Origin: Pseudolabrys sp.
GTDB taxonomy: Bacteria > Pseudomonadota > Alphaproteobacteria > Rhizobiales > Xanthobacteraceae
Direction of reading: 5' to 3'
DNA: 64,000 nucleotides
Assembly (NCBI GenBank): GCA_017849615.1
Contig: JAFIGS010000028.1
Span: 53,908 to 117,907, forward strand
Shown here in pieces: positions 62,110-64,000 of the stretch. Both the position numbers and the translations under genes were made by a program. Position 1 is the first letter of the stretch. Each line of letters starts with the position of its first letter. Below the pieces are notes generated by a model. It was given only the letters and a program-made list of their open reading frames with translations, was not told the origin of the DNA and made no database searches.

Positions 62110-63315
62110 TCACGGCTTCAGCACCTCCGCCAGATACGCAATCGCCGCGGCGGTGCCGCCGGAACCGTGCGGCAGATTGAGCGCCGTCATGCCCATTTCG
62201 ATCGCGCCCAGAGTTCCCAGCACCATCGGCGCGTTGACATGGCCCATATGGGCGATGCGGAAGCCCTTGCCCTCGCTCGAGCCGAGCGCGCGGCCAAGCA
62301 CGACGCCGCATTTGAAGTTGCAGTAATCGACCAGCGGCTGCGCCGAACCGCCGCCGCGCGTGATCACCGTCGTCACCGTGTCGCAACGCTCGGACGCCTC
62401 GATGACATTGAAATCGAAGGTCTGGCCTTCGCTCCACACCGCCACGGCGCGGCGCACCGCTTCGGCCAGCGCGCGATGGCGCGCGAACACGTTGGCCTCG
62501 CCCTCGGTGAACATCATGTCGAGCGCGGCGCGCAGGCCGAACAGCAACTGCTCCGGCGGCGTGCCGCAATATTTGTGGTAATGCACCGGGCCGTCGCGGA
62601 AGGTCCAGTCCCAATAGGGCGTGCGCATGTTGGCGCGCTTGTGCGCTTCCAAAGCACGCGGGCCGGCGGCAACAAAGCCGAGACCCGGCGGCGTCATCAG
62701 GCCCTTTTGCGCGGCCGACATCGACAAATCGACGCCCCACTTGTCCATCTCGAACGGCACGCAGCCGAGCGAGGCGACCGTATCGACGCAAAGCAGCGCT
62801 TCATGACCGGCGGCGCGGATGGCCTGCGCGATCGCGGGAATGTCGTTGATGACGCCGGAGGCGGTGTCGATCTGCGCCACCAGAATGGCCTTGATCTCGC
62901 CCCTGGCATCCTGCTTGAGCCGCGCCTCGACCTCGGCCGGACGCACCGCGCGGCGGAAATCGCCACGCAGGATCTCGACCTCGGCGCCGAGCATCTTCGC
63001 CGCCTCGCCCCAGCCGATGGCGAAGCGGCCGCTCTCCAGCACCAGCACCTTGTCGCCGCGCGACAGCACATTGGTGAGCGCGCCTTCCCAGGCGCCGTGG
63101 CCGTTGGCGGCATAGATGTAACAGCGGCCGGCCTGCGTCGCGAAAACGCGCTTGAGATCGCGCAGCAGGCTGTCGGTCAGTTCGACCAGCGGCCCGGTAT
63201 AAATATCGAGCGCGGGGCGGTGCATGGCCTGCAACACCGCATCGGGCACATTGGTGGGGCCCGGAATGGCGAGGAATTCGCGGCCGTTGGCGAGCGAGGA
63301 GACGGACTGGGGCAT
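62110..63315 (-). CDS. Serine/alanine-glyoxylate aminotransferase family protein
   Basis: A 401-residue fold-type I PLP enzyme. FLAIPGPTNVPDAVLQAMHR is the family start, YIYAANGHGAWEGALTNV binds the cofactor phosphate, CVDTVASLGCVPFEMDKWGV has the PLP-nitrogen Asp, and SAAQKGLMTPPGLGFV the Schiff-base Lys. It moves an amino group from serine or alanine to glyoxylate, as in photorespiration-like or serine-cycle metabolism. The start at 63315 (MPQSVSS) fits homologues; upstream in-frame residues look non-coding. No serine-cycle genes are adjacent. Confidence 0.92.
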   Translation of the reverse strand: MPQSVSSLANGREFLAIPGPTNVPDAVLQAMHRPALDIYTGPLVELTDSLLRDLKRVFATQAGRCYIYAANGHGAWEGALTNVLSRGDKVLVLESGRFAIGWGEAAKMLGAEVEILRGDFRRAVRPAEVEARLKQDARGEIKAILVAQIDTASGVINDIPAIAQAIRAAGHEALLCVDTVASLGCVPFEMDKWGVDLSMSAAQKGLMTPPGLGFVAAGPRALEAHKRANMRTPYWDWTFRDGPVHYHKYCGTPPEQLLFGLRAALDMMFTEGEANVFARHRALAEAVRRAVAVWSEGQTFDFNVIEASERCDTVTTVITRGGGSAQPLVDYCNFKCGVVLGRALGSSEGKGFRIAHMGHVNAPMVLGTLGAIEMGMTALNLPHGSGGTAAAIAYLAEVLKP

Positions 63316-63377
63316 TGGGGGAAGGAACACCTTTCTTGGGAAGGCGGCTGGATAGCATGATTTTCCCGCCCGGATGA

Positions 63378-63716
63378 TCACGATTGTTGATCGATTCCAT
63401 CAGCCTGCCGGGCCAGTTCATCCCTCCGCTTTCTGAGCAGGCGGGCAAATCCCGCGACCACCCGCGCGCCCTCCTCGGCCGACATGGGAGGCGCCGGCGG
63501 AAAGGCCGAACAGAGCGGCTGCGCCATCCGGCACGCGCGCGCGCGGCGGCAGACACGGTGCGGGCAATGACGCCAGGCGCCTTCCATGTCCGCGATGGCG
63601 CTGCTGATGCGTCGCGCCAAGGCATCGCGATGGTCATGAACATCGCGGGGCGCCTCCTTTTGGGGAGGCACCGGCGCTGTGGCTTGACGAAGCGGTTTCT
63701 CCTTCACGCGCGGCAT
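63378..63716 (-). CDS. Small cysteine-motif protein, unknown
   Basis: A 112-residue protein starting at 63716 after CATCAGGAGACTGCTC. The N-terminal 35 residues are Pro/Lys-rich, then a helical core with MEGAWRHCPHRVCRRARACR, a Cys-His-Cys-Cys cluster that could bind zinc or an iron-sulfur centre, and RLLRKRRDELARQADG at the end. The 'C-P-x-x-x-C-R-R-A-R-x-C' pattern seems familiar from rhizobial hypotheticals. It is 62 nt upstream of the aminotransferase gene and may be in the same transcript. Confidence 0.6.
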   Translation of the reverse strand: MPRVKEKPLRQATAPVPPQKEAPRDVHDHRDALARRISSAIADMEGAWRHCPHRVCRRARACRMAQPLCSAFPPAPPMSAEEGARVVAGFARLLRKRRDELARQADGIDQQS

Positions 63717-63866
63717 GAGCAGTCTCCTGATGAAATTGTTCGATGACAGCGCGCTGTTCATGAGGGCGCGCGGCCTCACCCGTATTATTTGGACGGCGCC
63801 GGGTGCGCCGATATTCCCGTTCCGGGCCTTCGCCCCGCGCGCTCTCCCAATAGAGAGTGCGAGGGA

Positions 63867-63957
63867 ATGGAGCGCCGCGAGGCGCCCAACAGATGCACCT
63901 TGCGGTGCCGGCCCCTCCTTGCGATCGGAGAAAGGCCTGCGCCCCGCGGCGCTCCAT
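63867..63957. repeat. Long-range inverted repeat at the window end
   Basis: Perfect 13-bp arms ATGGAGCGCCGCG (63867-63879) and CGCGGCGCTCCAT (63945-63957), 65 nt apart, with a further hairpin inside (GCGCC / GGCGC near 63873-63885). It lies in the ~280-nt stretch after the last gene where I see no coding sequence. A short forward frame crosses it but looks like a by-product of the repeat. Confidence 0.5.
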
Positions 63958-64000
63958 GGTGGCGATTTCTGTCCGCGGGGCCGTAACTTCCGGCGGCCGG

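Noticed and set aside
63789-63986. 65-residue forward frame near the window end
   Set aside because: It crosses the long inverted repeat, has no ribosome site, and its Arg/Pro/Cys-rich sequence looks like translated repeat.

Overview
The window is about 64 kb of high-GC DNA from an alphaproteobacterium of the order Hyphomicrobiales. The most likely placement is near Bradyrhizobium, Rhodopseudomonas or Pseudolabrys. This is inferred from gene order, protein style, the intergenic palindromic repeats and the small conserved rhizobial ORFs, not from a database search. Almost all of it reads as chromosome, with one probable small genomic island.

Layout. 1-4.9 kb: central carbon genes tkt (cut by the window edge), gap, pgk and a class I fructose-bisphosphate aldolase, all forward. 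5-18.4 kb: GST, ThiE-like protein, Sel1 protein, SuhB, a MotA/ExbB-like plus OmpA-like proton-channel pair, DUF4031, GNAT, a Nudix protein with a histone-like basic tail, small exported proteins, a lytic transglycosylase, and a VapBC-type toxin-antitoxin pair with a visible operator. 18.4-23.3 kb: EttA, a 2-hydroxyacid dehydrogenase, and an EAL protein with a degenerate receiver. 23.4-29.6 kb: surface polysaccharide genes (CapD/FlaA1-like, GT2, nucleotide-sugar dehydrogenase, flippase-like membrane protein, GmhB-like). 29.6-33.7 kb: metallophosphatase, FlK-like thioesterase, and a tight reverse operon nadC-phnN-AMP/thymidine phosphorylase with its own promoter and palindromic operator. 33.9-36.9 kb: a TAXI-TRAP transporter. 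36.9-45.6 kb: a ten-gene reverse catabolic operon (DUF6282 hydrolase, cupin, HpaI aldolase, complete Liv-type ABC importer, flavodoxin-type oxidoreductase, SDR) facing a divergent IclR regulator. 46.7-52 kb: Bug binding protein, DHOD-like flavoprotein, folD, PAS protein, DadA-like oxidase.

51.98-56.7 kb is the most unusual part. A 17-bp sequence that matches the 3' end of a CAU tRNA gene (16/17) stands just after the DadA-like gene. A broken serine recombinase follows at once. Then come a DszB-like desulfinase homologue that keeps the Cys, His and Arg of the DszB active site, a leaderless SsuA-like protein, an SsuD-like flavin monooxygenase and an exported SsuA-like binding protein, ending at the intact tRNA. 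I read this as a degraded tRNA-targeted island carrying organosulfur genes. 56.9-64 kb: envelope and small rhizobial proteins, an MFS transporter, two transglycosylases and a serine/alanine-glyoxylate aminotransferase.

How genes may work together: the nadC operon could turn AMP into ribose-1,5-bisphosphate, then PRPP, then feed PRPP to NAD synthesis. The IclR operon imports and cleaves an unidentified acid. The island pairs a monooxygenase with a desulfinase-like enzyme for sulfur scavenging. All functional calls are from reading sequence by eye; no searches were run.
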